DNA of 25,676 nucleotides from Flavobacteriales bacterium. GTDB lineage: Bacteria; Bacteroidota; Bacteroidia; Flavobacteriales; UBA7312. Shown here in pieces: positions 16,584-25,036 of this stretch. The notes beneath the pieces were generated by a model, which did no database searches, was not told where the DNA came from, and saw only the letters and a list, made by a program, of their open reading frames with translations. The DNA lies in assembly GCA_002862585.1 (NCBI GenBank), contig PKDP01000114.1:1-25676 (forward strand). Direction: 5' to 3'. The translations under genes and the position numbers were made by a program. Numbering within the stretch: the stretch's first letter is position 1; each line of letters begins with the position of its first letter.

Positions 16584-18374
16584 ATGAAACACATTCGAAA
16601 TTTCTGTATCATTGCTCATATCGACCACGGTAAAAGTACGCTAGCGGATAGGCTTTTAGAGTTTACTGGAACGGTAACTGAACGTGAAGCTCAGAACCAA
16701 TTGCTTGACGATATGGACTTGGAGCGTGAGCGAGGGATTACTATTAAAAGCCACGCTATACAGATGGAGTATTCACTAAATGGTGTAGACTACATACTGA
16801 ACCTTATCGACACTCCTGGTCACGTTGATTTTTCGTACGAGGTGTCGCGTTCTATCGCGGCTTGTGAAGGAGCCTTACTTATTGTAGATGCGGCTCAAGG
16901 TATTCAAGCCCAAACCATTTCCAATTTATATTTGGCATTGGAAAACGACTTAGAAATTATACCCGTTCTCAATAAAATTGACTTGCCCTCAGCTGATCCT
17001 GAAGTGGTAAAAGACCAGATTATTGACCTTATCGGATGTAAAGACGAAGAAATTATTCCTGCCTCTGCCAAAACAGGCTTAGGCATTGACGATATTTTAC
17101 ACGCTATTGTTGAGCGTGTGCCAGCTCCAAAAGGCGATGTTAACGCCCCCCTTCAAGCTATGATTTTTGATTCGGTGTATAACTCTTTTAGAGGGATTGA
17201 AGCCTATTTCAAAATCATTAATGGAACGATTAATAAAGGCGACGAAGTACAATTTATGGCAACTGGCAAAAACTATTTTGCCGATGAAATAGGAGCCTTG
17301 AAACTCAAGCAAAAGCCCATGAAAACTTTATCAGCAGGAGAAGTGGGTTACCTCATCTCTGGAATTAAAGATGCCAGAGAAGTTAAGGTGGGAGATACCA
17401 TTACACTAAAAAACAACCCTTCACAAGATGCCGTCCAAGGCTTTGAAGATGTAAAGCCCATGGTATTTGCAGGGATTTATCCAGTAGATACGGAAGACTA
17501 TGAAGAATTGCGTAATTCTATGGAAAAGCTTCAGCTCAACGATGCTTCATTGACTTTTGAGCCTGAATCCTCCGCCGCATTAGGCTTTGGTTTCCGTTGT
17601 GGCTTTTTAGGAATGTTGCACATGGAAATTATCCAAGAACGTTTGGAAAGAGAATTTGACATGACGGTGATTACTACCGTGCCTAACGTATCCTATTTTG
17701 CCTTTACCACAGCCGGAGAGAAGATGTCCATTCACAACCCTTCCGACTTGCCAGACCCTTCTACTATGGATTATGTGGAAGAGCCGTTTATCAAAGCACA
17801 AATCATTACCAAATCAGACTACGTTGGGGCGGTCATGTCCTTATGTATAGAAAAACGAGGGATACTCACTAACCAAGTTTATTTGACTACTGACAGGGTG
17901 GAGTTGTCTTTCGAAATGCCATTGGGTGAAATTGTTTTTGACTTTTATGACAAATTAAAAAGTATTTCAAGAGGGTATGCCTCATTTGATTATTTCCCGC
18001 TTGAGTACAGGCGTTCTAATTTAGCTAAATTGGACATTCTATTGAATGGCGACCAAGTGGATGCTTTATCTGCACTTATCCACCGTGACAACGCCTATAC
18101 TTTGGGTAAAAAGATATGTTTGAAGCTGAAGGAATTAATCCCGCGTCAGCAGTTTGATATTGCGATACAATCCGCTATAGGTGCAAAGATAATCTCTAGA
18201 GAAACAGTAAAAGCGGTGCGAAAAGACGTTACCGCTCGTTGCTATGGAGGTGATATTACCAGAAAAAGAAAGCTACTCGAAAAGCAGAAAAAAGGAAAGA
18301 AAAAAATGAGACAGATTGGAAGTGTGGAAGTCCCTCAATCTGCCTTTATGGCGGTTTTAAAGTTAGACGACTAA
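16584..18374 (+). CDS. lepA: Elongation factor 4 (LepA GTPase)
   Basis: Ribosome-bound translational GTPase implicated in back-translocation, elongation under ionic stress and 30S biogenesis. 596 residues, standard length. G-domain motifs: AHIDHGKST (11-19, P-loop), RERGITI (48-54, switch I), DTPGH (76-80) and NKID (130-133). EF-G-like domains follow, then the LepA-specific C-terminal domain ending with the basic [20 protein letters not shown] and [11 protein letters not shown]. The [10 protein letters not shown] and [14 protein letters not shown] patterns separate it from EF-G and TypA. It opens a plus-strand run: yebC starts 31 bases later, then pccB and purD. Confidence 0.97.
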   Translation: MKHIRNFCIIAHIDHGKSTLADRLLEFTGTVTEREAQNQLLDDMDLERERGITIKSHAIQMEYSLNGVDYILNLIDTPGHVDFSYEVSRSIAACEGALLIVDAAQGIQAQTISNLYLALENDLEIIPVLNKIDLPSADPEVVKDQIIDLIGCKDEEIIPASAKTGLGIDDILHAIVERVPAPKGDVNAPLQAMIFDSVYNSFRGIEAYFKIINGTINKGDEVQFMATGKNYFADEIGALKLKQKPMKTLSAGEVGYLISGIKDAREVKVGDTITLKNNPSQDAVQGFEDVKPMVFAGIYPVDTEDYEELRNSMEKLQLNDASLTFEPESSAALGFGFRCGFLGMLHMEIIQERLEREFDMTVITTVPNVSYFAFTTAGEKMSIHNPSDLPDPSTMDYVEEPFIKAQIITKSDYVGAVMSLCIEKRGILTNQVYLTTDRVELSFEMPLGEIVFDFYDKLKSISRGYASFDYFPLEYRRSNLAKLDILLNGDQVDALSALIHRDNAYTLGKKICLKLKELIPRQQFDIAIQSAIGAKIISRETVKAVRKDVTARCYGGDITRKRKLLEKQKKGKKKMRQIGSVEVPQSAFMAVLKLDD

Positions 18375-18405
18375 TTTATATATTGCTTAAAATTATCCAA
18401 GAATT

Positions 18406-19152
18406 ATGGGAAGAGCATTTGAGTTTAGAAAAGCCCGAAAAATGAAACGTTGGTCTGCCATGGCAAAGACCTTTACACGTATTGGCAAAGACATCTCTAT
18501 GGCCGTCAAAGAGGGAGGGCCAAACCCAGAAACCAATTCACGACTGAGAGCGGTTATCCAAAATGCCAAGTCGGCGAATATGCCCAAAGACAATGTTGAA
18601 CGAGCCATAAAAAAAGCCTCAGGTTCAGACTCTGCCAATTATGTAGAAATGAGTTTAGAAGGGTATGCACCACATGGCGTTGCTGTCTTTGTAGAATGTA
18701 CTACCGATAATAATAATAGAACAGTTGCCAATGTGCGTTCCTATTTCAACAAATGTGATGGTAACTTAGGTACCAATGGCTCTTTGGAGTTTATCTTTGA
18801 CCGTAAGGCAGTATTTGCCTTTTCGGCTAGTCAGATAGAAATGGACTTGGAAGAGCTAGAAATGGAATTGATAGATGCTGGACTAGAAGAATTAGAAAAC
18901 GACGAAGGAACCCTTACCATAACCACAAACTTCACGGACTTTAGCAATATGCAAAAGCAATTGGAAAGCATGAACATAGAGTTAGAAAGTTCGGAATTAC
19001 AACGCTTTCCAAACAATACCAAATCCTTAGACTTAGAAGATGCAAAGCTAGTGCTTAAGCTAATCGATAAACTGGAAGAAGATGAAGATGTACAAAATAT
19101 CTTTCACAATATGGAGATGGGAGAAGAATTAATGGCTCAACTTGACGACTAA
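18406..19152 (+). CDS. yebC: YebC/TACO1 family protein
   Basis: Member of the YebC/PmpR/TACO1 family. Members were long annotated as transcription regulators; more recent work connects the bacterial and mitochondrial proteins with translation of difficult, notably proline-rich, stretches. 248 residues. The N-terminus begins [16 protein letters not shown] where most proteobacterial members have MAGHSKW-NI-RK-; this form is familiar from Bacteroidota. Other family blocks: [40 protein letters not shown]-like [15 protein letters not shown], and [19 protein letters not shown]. The C-terminal third is very acidic. The gene lies 31 bases after lepA, and its stop overlaps the next ATG by one base (TAATG). 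Confidence 0.93.
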   Translation: MGRAFEFRKARKMKRWSAMAKTFTRIGKDISMAVKEGGPNPETNSRLRAVIQNAKSANMPKDNVERAIKKASGSDSANYVEMSLEGYAPHGVAVFVECTTDNNNRTVANVRSYFNKCDGNLGTNGSLEFIFDRKAVFAFSASQIEMDLEELEMELIDAGLEELENDEGTLTITTNFTDFSNMQKQLESMNIELESSELQRFPNNTKSLDLEDAKLVLKLIDKLEEDEDVQNIFHNMEMGEELMAQLDD

Positions 19153-20693
19153 TGAAAGATAAACTCAAAATATTAGAAGATAAAAAGGCTGAAGCCCTTA
19201 TTGGTGGTGGAGAAAAACGAATAGATGCTCAACACGATAAAGGGAAACTCACAGCTAGAGAGCGTATTCATTTTTTGATGGATGAAGGTTCTTTCGAAGA
19301 ATTAGGCATGTTAGTGACTCACCGTTCCACCAACTTCGGACTGGATAAGCAAAAGTTTTTAGGCGATGGCGTTGTCACAGGGTACGGCACTATTGATGGG
19401 CGACTAGTCTATGTATATGCCCAAGACTTTACTGTAATGGGTGGCTCATTGGCAGAAGCTCATGCCGAAAAGATTTGCAAAATAATGGATATGGCCATGA
19501 AAAACGGAGCCCCCATAATTGGTCTTAATGACAGTGGCGGAGCACGTATTCAAGAAGGGGTAGTCTCTTTGGGTGGTTATGCCGATATTTTTTATAGAAA
19601 TACTCGAGCAAGTGGCGTAGTGCCACAGCTTTCAGCTATTATGGGACCTTGTGCTGGAGGAGCGGTGTATTCCCCTGCTCTTACCGACTTTATTATGATG
19701 GTAGAAAATACCTCATACATGTTCGTAACAGGGCCTAATGTGGTAAAGACTGTAACGCACGAAGAAGTGACTGCCGAAGAGCTTGGAGGAGCAAGCACAC
19801 ATGCTTCTAAGTCAGGTGTAGCTCATTTTACCTATGCCAATGAGATAGAGCTTATTAATAACCTTAAACGTTTGCTGAGCTATATGCCGCAAAACTGTGA
19901 AGAGGAAGCTCCCGCTATGAATTACCAAAGTGGTGATGAGATTCGTGCAGAACTAAACAATATCATTCCAGAAAACGCCAATCAACCTTACGATATTCAT
20001 GAGGTCATAAACGGCATTATTGACAGAGAATCTTTTCACGAAGTCCATAAAGAATATGCTGAAAATATTGTCTGTGGCTTTGCCCGTTTAGCCGGTCGTT
20101 CAATAGGTATAGTGGCGAATCAACCCGCTTTTTTAGCTGGCGTATTAGACAATCACGCCTCAAACAAAGCGGCACGATTTGTACGTTTTTGCGATAGCTT
20201 TAACATTCCACTTTTAGTATTAGAAGATGTTCCAGGCTTTTTACCAGGTACTGACCAAGAATGGAATGGTATCATTAACAATGGAGCCAAGCTCCTATAC
20301 GCCTTTAGTGAAGCAACAGTTCCAAGAATAACTATCATCACGCGAAAAGCCTATGGAGGGGCGTATGATGTGATGAACTCTAAGCACATTGGAGCCGACC
20401 TCAATTACGCTTGGCCAACAGCAGAAATAGCTGTAATGGGTGCTAAAGGAGCGGCTGAAATTATCTTTAGAAAAGAAATTAAAGAAGCCAAGGATTCGGA
20501 AGCTAAATGGAAAGAAAAAGAAGCCGAATATGCAGACTTGTTTGCTCACCCTTACAATGCTGCGGCAAGAGGATATGTAGATGAGGTCATAGAACCATCA
20601 TCATCCAGAGAAAAATTAATAAAGGCCTTTAAAATGTTAGAAAACAAGGTCGATGTGTTGCCCAAGAAGAAACACGGAAATATACCCCTATAG
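19152..20693 (+). CDS. pccB: Acyl-CoA carboxylase, carboxyltransferase (beta) subunit, propionyl-CoA type
   Basis: Transfers CO2 from carboxybiotin to an acyl-CoA; crotonase-fold carboxyltransferase. 513 residues, the usual length for PccB-type subunits that join N- and C-terminal carboxyltransferase domains. Visible: [17 protein letters not shown], the oxyanion-forming [10 protein letters not shown] (127-136) and [11 protein letters not shown] (165-175), [15 protein letters not shown], and [11 protein letters not shown]. From memory, the Asp of that last motif (D406) corresponds to the residue that favours propionyl-CoA in actinobacterial PccB, so propionyl-CoA to methylmalonyl-CoA is the first guess. 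No alpha subunit, biotin carboxylase or carrier gene is adjacent; the nearest are accB/accC over 12 kb away. Methylmalonyl-CoA decarboxylase alpha is an alternative. Translation is coupled to yebC; purD begins one base after its stop. Confidence 0.88.
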   Translation: MKDKLKILEDKKAEALIGGGEKRIDAQHDKGKLTARERIHFLMDEGSFEELGMLVTHRSTNFGLDKQKFLGDGVVTGYGTIDGRLVYVYAQDFTVMGGSLAEAHAEKICKIMDMAMKNGAPIIGLNDSGGARIQEGVVSLGGYADIFYRNTRASGVVPQLSAIMGPCAGGAVYSPALTDFIMMVENTSYMFVTGPNVVKTVTHEEVTAEELGGASTHASKSGVAHFTYANEIELINNLKRLLSYMPQNCEEEAPAMNYQSGDEIRAELNNIIPENANQPYDIHEVINGIIDRESFHEVHKEYAENIVCGFARLAGRSIGIVANQPAFLAGVLDNHASNKAARFVRFCDSFNIPLLVLEDVPGFLPGTDQEWNGIINNGAKLLYAFSEATVPRITIITRKAYGGAYDVMNSKHIGADLNYAWPTAEIAVMGAKGAAEIIFRKEIKEAKDSEAKWKEKEAEYADLFAHPYNAAARGYVDEVIEPSSSREKLIKAFKMLENKVDVLPKKKHGNIPL

Positions 20694-20694
20694 A

Positions 20695-21981
20695 ATGAAT
20701 GTATTAGTATTAGGTTCAGGCGGTCGAGAACATGCCCTAAGTTGGAAAATTTCACAAAGTAGTTTGTGTGAAAAGCTGTTCATAGCACCTGGAAATGCCG
20801 GAACCAGTTCAGTTGGGCAAAATGTGGACATTAGCGTAAACGACTTTCCGACAATTAAAACATTTGTCCTAGAAAACGATATTAACATGGTCGTAGTTGG
20901 TCCTGAAGACCCTTTAGTAAATGGAATTTATGACTTCTTCCAAAACGATAGTGCGTTAAGTGATATTTGCCTTATTGGGCCATCCAAAGAAGGAGCAAAA
21001 TTAGAAGGGAGTAAAGACTACTCCAAACAGTTTATGATGCGTCATAACATTCCTACTGCAGCCTATGGTAGCTTTACAGCAGAGACTTTAAAGGAAGGCT
21101 GTGATTTTCTCGAAACGCTTAATCCGCCATACGTCCTAAAAGCAGACGGCTTGGCAGCAGGAAAAGGCGTTTTAATACTTGATGAGTTAGAAACAGCTAA
21201 AGCCGAACTGAAGGCGATGCTTACCGAAGCCAAATTTGGTAAAGCCAGTTCTACAGTAGTTATAGAAGAGTTTTTGGACGGTATTGAATTATCAGTATTC
21301 GTACTTACGGACGGAAAAAATTATAAAGTCTTGCCATCCGCTAAAGATTACAAGCGTATTGGAGAAGGGGATAAAGGATTAAATACTGGCGGAATGGGAG
21401 CTATTTCACCAGTGCCATTTGCCGATAGTATTTTCATGGAAAAAGTAGAAAATACCATTATCAAACCTACTGTTTTTGGACTACAAGAAGAAAACATCGA
21501 TTACAAAGGCTTTATATTTATAGGATTGATGAATGTAGGTGGTGAGCCTTTCGTTATTGAATATAATGTGCGAATGGGCGACCCTGAAACGGAAGTAGTT
21601 ATCCCTAGAATAAAATCGGATTTACTAAACCTTTTCAGAGGCATTGCTATGGGCACTTTTGGTGAGCAAGATTTTTATGTAGACGAGGATGTGGCAACTA
21701 CGGTAATGTTGGTTTCTGGTGGCTACCCCGAGAGCTATGAAAAAGGCAAAGAGATAGTTGGATTAGAAGAGGTTGAAAACAGCTTAGTTTTTCATGCAGG
21801 GACTAAAGAGGACAATCAAAAAGTGTTAACTAATGGAGGGCGTGTTATGGCACTAACATCCTTTGGAAGAACGATGGAGGAGGCTTTAGAAAAGTCATTT
21901 GATAACGCCAAAAAGATACACTTTGACGGTAAATATTTCCGTAGGGATATTGGCTTTGATTTAAAAGAGGAAAAAGTCTAG
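20695..21981 (+). CDS. purD: Phosphoribosylamine-glycine ligase
   Basis: ATP-dependent ligation of glycine to phosphoribosylamine, step two of de novo purine synthesis. 428 residues from ATG 20695, giving the standard MNVLVLGSGGREHALSWK; an upstream in-frame ATG at 20653 would lie inside pccB and is rejected. Visible: GSGGREHA (7-14), GPEDPLVNG, the ATP-grasp stretch LKADGLAAGKGVLIL, NTGGMGAISPVP and YNVRMGDPETE. It starts 1 base after pccB. Its stop TAG (21979-21981) interlocks with the stop of the opposing small gene through the palindrome CTAG, leaving no room for a terminator between them. Another purine gene, purQ, lies 1.2 kb downstream. Confidence 0.97.
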   Translation: MNVLVLGSGGREHALSWKISQSSLCEKLFIAPGNAGTSSVGQNVDISVNDFPTIKTFVLENDINMVVVGPEDPLVNGIYDFFQNDSALSDICLIGPSKEGAKLEGSKDYSKQFMMRHNIPTAAYGSFTAETLKEGCDFLETLNPPYVLKADGLAAGKGVLILDELETAKAELKAMLTEAKFGKASSTVVIEEFLDGIELSVFVLTDGKNYKVLPSAKDYKRIGEGDKGLNTGGMGAISPVPFADSIFMEKVENTIIKPTVFGLQEENIDYKGFIFIGLMNVGGEPFVIEYNVRMGDPETEVVIPRIKSDLLNLFRGIAMGTFGEQDFYVDEDVATTVMLVSGGYPESYEKGKEIVGLEEVENSLVFHAGTKEDNQKVLTNGGRVMALTSFGRTMEEALEKSFDNAKKIHFDGKYFRRDIGFDLKEEKV

Positions 21982-22145
21982 GCTTCTCCGTTTTTTTTGA
22001 AGGCTACCAATTTGCCAGTCCAGTAAACAAACAATACAGAAATGACAATAATTGCTAATACGTTAGGCATATTTCCAAGAGTTGGCATAATAGTCCAGAT
22101 GCTTGAAAATAAATCGCCGATACTGTTCCAAAAAGTTGACCACAT
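21978..22145 (-). CDS. Small single-pass membrane protein, 55 residues (DUF6341-like)
   Basis: A gene too short for a 60-residue cutoff. ATG at 22145, 55 codons, TAG at 21978-21980. The N-terminal half is aromatic and amphipathic (MWSTFWNSIGDLFSSIW), followed by one transmembrane helix (about 28-43, NVLAIIVISVLFVYW) and a short basic tail (GKLVAFKKNGEA). The pattern of an aromatic N-terminus, one helix ending in VYW, and a lysine-containing tail resembles, from memory, the small DUF6341 proteins encoded between purD and a DUF6427 gene in Flavobacteriales; this was not checked by search. A TAATTTTG promoter box lies upstream, and the gene diverges from the polytopic membrane protein at 22192. 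Without it, 21982-22191 would be the longest gene gap in the window. Function unknown. Confidence 0.72.
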   Translation of the reverse strand: MWSTFWNSIGDLFSSIWTIMPTLGNMPNVLAIIVISVLFVYWTGKLVAFKKNGEA

Positions 22146-22167
22146 AGTTGATAAAATATTATTTCTG
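22136..22167 (+). promoter_or_regulatory. Possible promoter of the polytopic membrane protein gene
   Basis: TTG at 22136-22138, 21 bases, then TATTTCTG at 22160-22167 (one mismatch to TAnnTTTG), 24 bases before the ATG at 22192. It abuts the opposing -7 box at 22168-22175 with no gap. Confidence 0.4.
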
Positions 22168-22175
22168 CAAAATTA
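22168..22175 (-). promoter_or_regulatory. -7 box of the 55-residue membrane protein gene
   Basis: Minus-strand TAATTTTG is an exact TAnnTTTG match, 22 bases before the ATG at 22145. No TTG at the usual spacing. It directly abuts the plus-strand box at 22160-22167. Confidence 0.5.
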
Positions 22176-22191
22176 GAACAATCATTTAAAA

Positions 22192-23157
22192 ATGCTAGTA
22201 AAAACACTGAAAACAAATAAGCCCTCGGCATTTATTTCGTTCTTCGCTGTGTCGTTTTGTTTGTTCATATTTGATTTGATTGCGTCACTTCCCCTTCAGC
22301 TAGAATCCAATCACCCTATTTTCTCATCACTGCTAACATTTTTTAGTGCAAACGCATGGCTAAGCTATACGGCAGTTTTTATTTTAGGCTTGCTAATTGC
22401 AATGGGTTGGAATAATCTTTTGACCGACAGAGGGGTGTTCAAAAACATTACCATTCTACCAGCATTTATTCTGGTTTTATTGAGTTCGGCATTTGAAATA
22501 TCTGCTATATGGATCAGTTATTTTTTAATGCTCTTTGTTCTGAACAAGCTTATGTCTATTTATCAAAAAAGTAAGCCTTATGCTGCTTTGTTTGATAGCG
22601 GCTTCCTTATTGGTTTATCAGCCATCATTTACCCCGTTTCTATACTGTTCTTTTTACTGATAATGGTAGCAGTATTTATCTATTCGACCATGAATTGGAG
22701 GCATTTTCTAATTCCACTTTTAGGTTTGCTTACCCCCTTTTTATTTGTCTTTACTTACGGTTATTATTTTGATGTCCTTACAGACTTAAGCCAGTATTAT
22801 TTTACTTTCTTTTCATTTGCATTGCCACTGTTTAAGTGGACTGTTGGCGTAGTGGTTTGGAGCAGCGTTTTAGGCATACTATTTCTGTTGTCTTTTAAAG
22901 AAATGGTGGATTGGCTGGCAATGAAAAACTTACGTTCGCGCAAAGCATTTTACTTGTTTTTCGCTTACAGTGCATGCGTATTTATTAGTCTATTTTTTAC
23001 TGCTTTTGATTGGAACCATTTGCTATTATTTGGCTTGCCCATGTCGGTATTGATTGCTAATTACTTTATGTTTTTGCATAAAAAATGGTGGTATGAAGGA
23101 GCATTTATTGTGTTGATATTATCAACGATATATTTGCATTTAGAGCCATTATTTTAG
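22192..23157 (+). CDS. Polytopic inner-membrane protein, function unknown (DUF6427-like)
   Basis: 321 residues, highly hydrophobic, with about nine to eleven predicted transmembrane segments spread over the whole length (around 14-34, 52-70, 80-95, 98-115, 135-165 as two, 170-190, 203-235, 252-270, 273-291 and 299-317). Loops are short; a few charged motifs stand out (NNLLTDRGVFKNI, NWRHF, FDWNHLL). There is no signal peptide distinct from the first helix and no catalytic signature that I recognise. By position (after purD and divergent from a 55-residue membrane protein) and by character it matches what I remember as the DUF6427 family of Flavobacteriales; this is unverified. purQ follows 46 bases later behind its own -7 box. 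A transporter or a membrane-bound transferase are both open possibilities. Confidence 0.8.
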   Translation: MLVKTLKTNKPSAFISFFAVSFCLFIFDLIASLPLQLESNHPIFSSLLTFFSANAWLSYTAVFILGLLIAMGWNNLLTDRGVFKNITILPAFILVLLSSAFEISAIWISYFLMLFVLNKLMSIYQKSKPYAALFDSGFLIGLSAIIYPVSILFFLLIMVAVFIYSTMNWRHFLIPLLGLLTPFLFVFTYGYYFDVLTDLSQYYFTFFSFALPLFKWTVGVVVWSSVLGILFLLSFKEMVDWLAMKNLRSRKAFYLFFAYSACVFISLFFTAFDWNHLLLFGLPMSVLIANYFMFLHKKWWYEGAFIVLILSTIYLHLEPLF

Positions 23158-23169
23158 CTCTTAAATGTT

Positions 23170-23177
23170 TACATTTG
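23170..23177 (+). promoter_or_regulatory. -7 box of purQ
   Basis: TACATTTG matches TAnnTTTG exactly, 26 bases before the purQ ATG in the 46-base gap. No TTG at the usual distance. No purine riboswitch fits in so short a gap. Confidence 0.5.
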
Positions 23178-23203
23178 AAGTCTAATTTTAAATTATTAGT
23201 AAG

Positions 23204-23896
23204 ATGAAATTTGGTGTAGTTGTTTTCCCAGGCTCTAATTGTGATAAAGACATGATTTATGTTCTAGAAACCCTTTACGAACAAGAAGTTGTAAGCCTTT
23301 GGCACAAAGATACCGATCTTCAAAATTGTGATTTTATTGTATTGCCAGGTGGGTTTTCATATGGAGATTATTTGCGTTCAGGAGCTATTGCACGTTTTTC
23401 GCCCATTATGGAAAAAATTATAGAGTTTGCTAATAATGGCGGTTATGTTATGGGTGTATGCAATGGCTTTCAAATTTTATGCGAATCTGGACTTTTACCA
23501 GGGGCACTATTACATAACAATAGCCATAAATTCATTTGTAAAAACGTCTATTTGTCCACGCAGAACACCAATACTTGCGTAACAGTTAGTGCTGAAGACA
23601 AGGCGCTTTGTGTGCCCATAGCTCACGGTGAAGGGCGTTATTTTGCAGATGCTGACACACTAAAACAACTCAATGACAATGGTCAAGTGTTGTTTAGATA
23701 CTGTGATCAAAACGGTAATATTACGCCCGATAGTAATCCAAACGGTGCGGAAGAAAATATTGCTGGAGTTAGCAATTCTGCAGGCAATGTATTTGGAATG
23801 ATGCCTCACCCAGAACGTGCTGCTGATAAGGAATTAGCTAATACGGATGGAGGTTGCATTTTTGAAAGCATCATCAAAACGCTTGTTGTCGCCTAA
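23204..23896 (+). CDS. purQ: Phosphoribosylformylglycinamidine synthase, glutaminase subunit
   Basis: Class I glutamine amidotransferase subunit that supplies ammonia to PurL for the fourth step of purine synthesis. 230 residues, typical of stand-alone PurQ. The catalytic triad is complete: nucleophile C86 in GVCNGFQIL, with H202 and E204 in MMPHPERA. N-terminal [14 protein letters not shown] and [15 protein letters not shown] are diagnostic. A separate PurQ implies the small-PurL plus PurS form of the complex rather than the large fused PurL; neither is in the window. Its stop lies 1 base from the stop of the convergent nadD gene, so no terminator fits between them. Confidence 0.97.
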   Translation: MKFGVVVFPGSNCDKDMIYVLETLYEQEVVSLWHKDTDLQNCDFIVLPGGFSYGDYLRSGAIARFSPIMEKIIEFANNGGYVMGVCNGFQILCESGLLPGALLHNNSHKFICKNVYLSTQNTNTCVTVSAEDKALCVPIAHGEGRYFADADTLKQLNDNGQVLFRYCDQNGNITPDSNPNGAEENIAGVSNSAGNVFGMMPHPERAADKELANTDGGCIFESIIKTLVVA

Positions 23897-23897
23897 A

Positions 23898-24473
23898 TTA
23901 CTTTTTATAAAAATTCATTTCGTCGATATAGTCGTTTATCTTCTGCGGTAAGAAGTAACTGACCTCTTTTTTCTCCCGAATACTTTTTCTGATAAATTCA
24001 GCTGAAATATCCATCAGTGGAGCTTTTGTCAATTGTACCTTTTCATGCTTTTCCATATCACAAGGCTTACATCGTGGTCTTGGGTAGACATAGATATTAT
24101 GATTCTCTAAAATGGATTCGTGGTTTTTCCATCTATGAAAATGAACAAGATTATCTTGACCCATAATTAGTGAAAATTCTTCGTTGGGATGTGCTTCTCT
24201 TAAATAGGTGAGAGTTTCAACAGTATAGGATGGAATAGGCAAATTAAATTCAATATTAGAAGCCTGCATTCTAGGGTCGTTTTCAACGGCAATGCGGACT
24301 ATGGTCAGTCGGTGTTGTTGGTCAAGTAGAGTTTCTTTTGTTTTAAAAGGATTTTGTGGCGACACCACAAACCATATTTTTACAAGGTCAGTATGTTCTA
24401 GCATGTACTGTGCGATAGCCATATGCCCTATATGGATGGGGTTAAATGAACCAAAAAACAAACCTACTTTCAT
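23898..24473 (-). CDS. nadD: Nicotinate-nucleotide adenylyltransferase
   Basis: Adenylates nicotinate mononucleotide to deamido-NAD in NAD synthesis. 191 residues, normal. The nucleotidyltransferase signature GSFNPIHIGH (8-17) contains the HxGH motif; downstream lie SPQNPFK, the substrate-loop region LIMGQDNLVHFHRWKN, and ISAEFIRKSIREKK, the form of the ISxTxIR box in this protein. It is the last gene of the yicC-gmk-nadD run and overlaps gmk by 4 bases (ATGA), so translation is coupled. It converges with purQ at a distance of one base. Confidence 0.95.
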   Translation of the reverse strand: MKVGLFFGSFNPIHIGHMAIAQYMLEHTDLVKIWFVVSPQNPFKTKETLLDQQHRLTIVRIAVENDPRMQASNIEFNLPIPSYTVETLTYLREAHPNEEFSLIMGQDNLVHFHRWKNHESILENHNIYVYPRPRCKPCDMEKHEKVQLTKAPLMDISAEFIRKSIREKKEVSYFLPQKINDYIDEMNFYKK

Positions 24474-25036
24474 CCTATAAATTCTCTAACTAGATTTAAT
24501 GATTTATGGTAAGAGTCTTCTAAATTGTCATTAATAACAGTGACATCAAATTTACTTTGAAACTCCATTTCCGAAGCTGATTTAGACACTCTTTTGTTGA
24601 GGCTTTCTTCGTTTTCTGTCCCTCTACTTCTCAAACGTTCTTCTAAGGTTTCAATAGATGGCGGAGCTACAAAAATCGCCAATCCATTTTCTTTGAAATG
24701 GGACTTTAAAGCCAAAGCACCTTTCACATCGACATCAAAAACAATCACTTTACCTTCAGCCCAAAGCCGCTCTACCTCTTCAATTAAAGTGCCATAAAAC
24801 ATATTGGAATAAACTTCTTCCCACTCCAAAAAGTGGCTCTGATTGATGCGGCTTTTGAATTCGTCAACAGACAAAAAGTAATAGTCTTTACCATCCTTTT
24901 CATTTTCTCTAGGACTTCTGCTACATGCCGAAATAGAAAAAGAAAGCTCAGATATTTGTTCTAGCAAATACTTGACAACAGTAGTTTTGCCCGCACCTGA
25001 TGGTGCTGAAAAGATGATTGCTTTTTTATAAGACAT
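24470..25036 (-). CDS. gmk: Guanylate kinase
   Basis: Phosphorylates GMP (and dGMP) to GDP with ATP. 188 residues, normal. P-loop SAPSGAGKTTVVKYL (10-24); the GMP-binding segment SACSRSPRENEKDGKDYYF, with Cys-Ser where many members have Thr-Thr or Thr-Ser; FDVDVKGALALK; and the lid-domain RLRSRGTENEESLNKRV. It overlaps yicC by 11 bases upstream and nadD by 4 bases downstream, so the three form a tightly coupled set. yicC next to gmk is a common order across bacteria. Confidence 0.96.
   Translation of the reverse strand: MSYKKAIIFSAPSGAGKTTVVKYLLEQISELSFSISACSRSPRENEKDGKDYYFLSVDEFKSRINQSHFLEWEEVYSNMFYGTLIEEVERLWAEGKVIVFDVDVKGALALKSHFKENGLAIFVAPPSIETLEERLRSRGTENEESLNKRVSKSASEMEFQSKFDVTVINDNLEDSYHKSLNLVREFIG

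Noticed and set aside
20653..20694. Longer purD start inside pccB
   Set aside because: The ATG at 20695 gives the standard MNVLVLGSGGREH start; the extension overlaps the end of pccB without reason.
23902..23913. TTTTTATAAAAA palindrome at the end of nadD
   Set aside because: Pure A/T with no loop and lies inside nadD coding sequence; too weak for a terminator.
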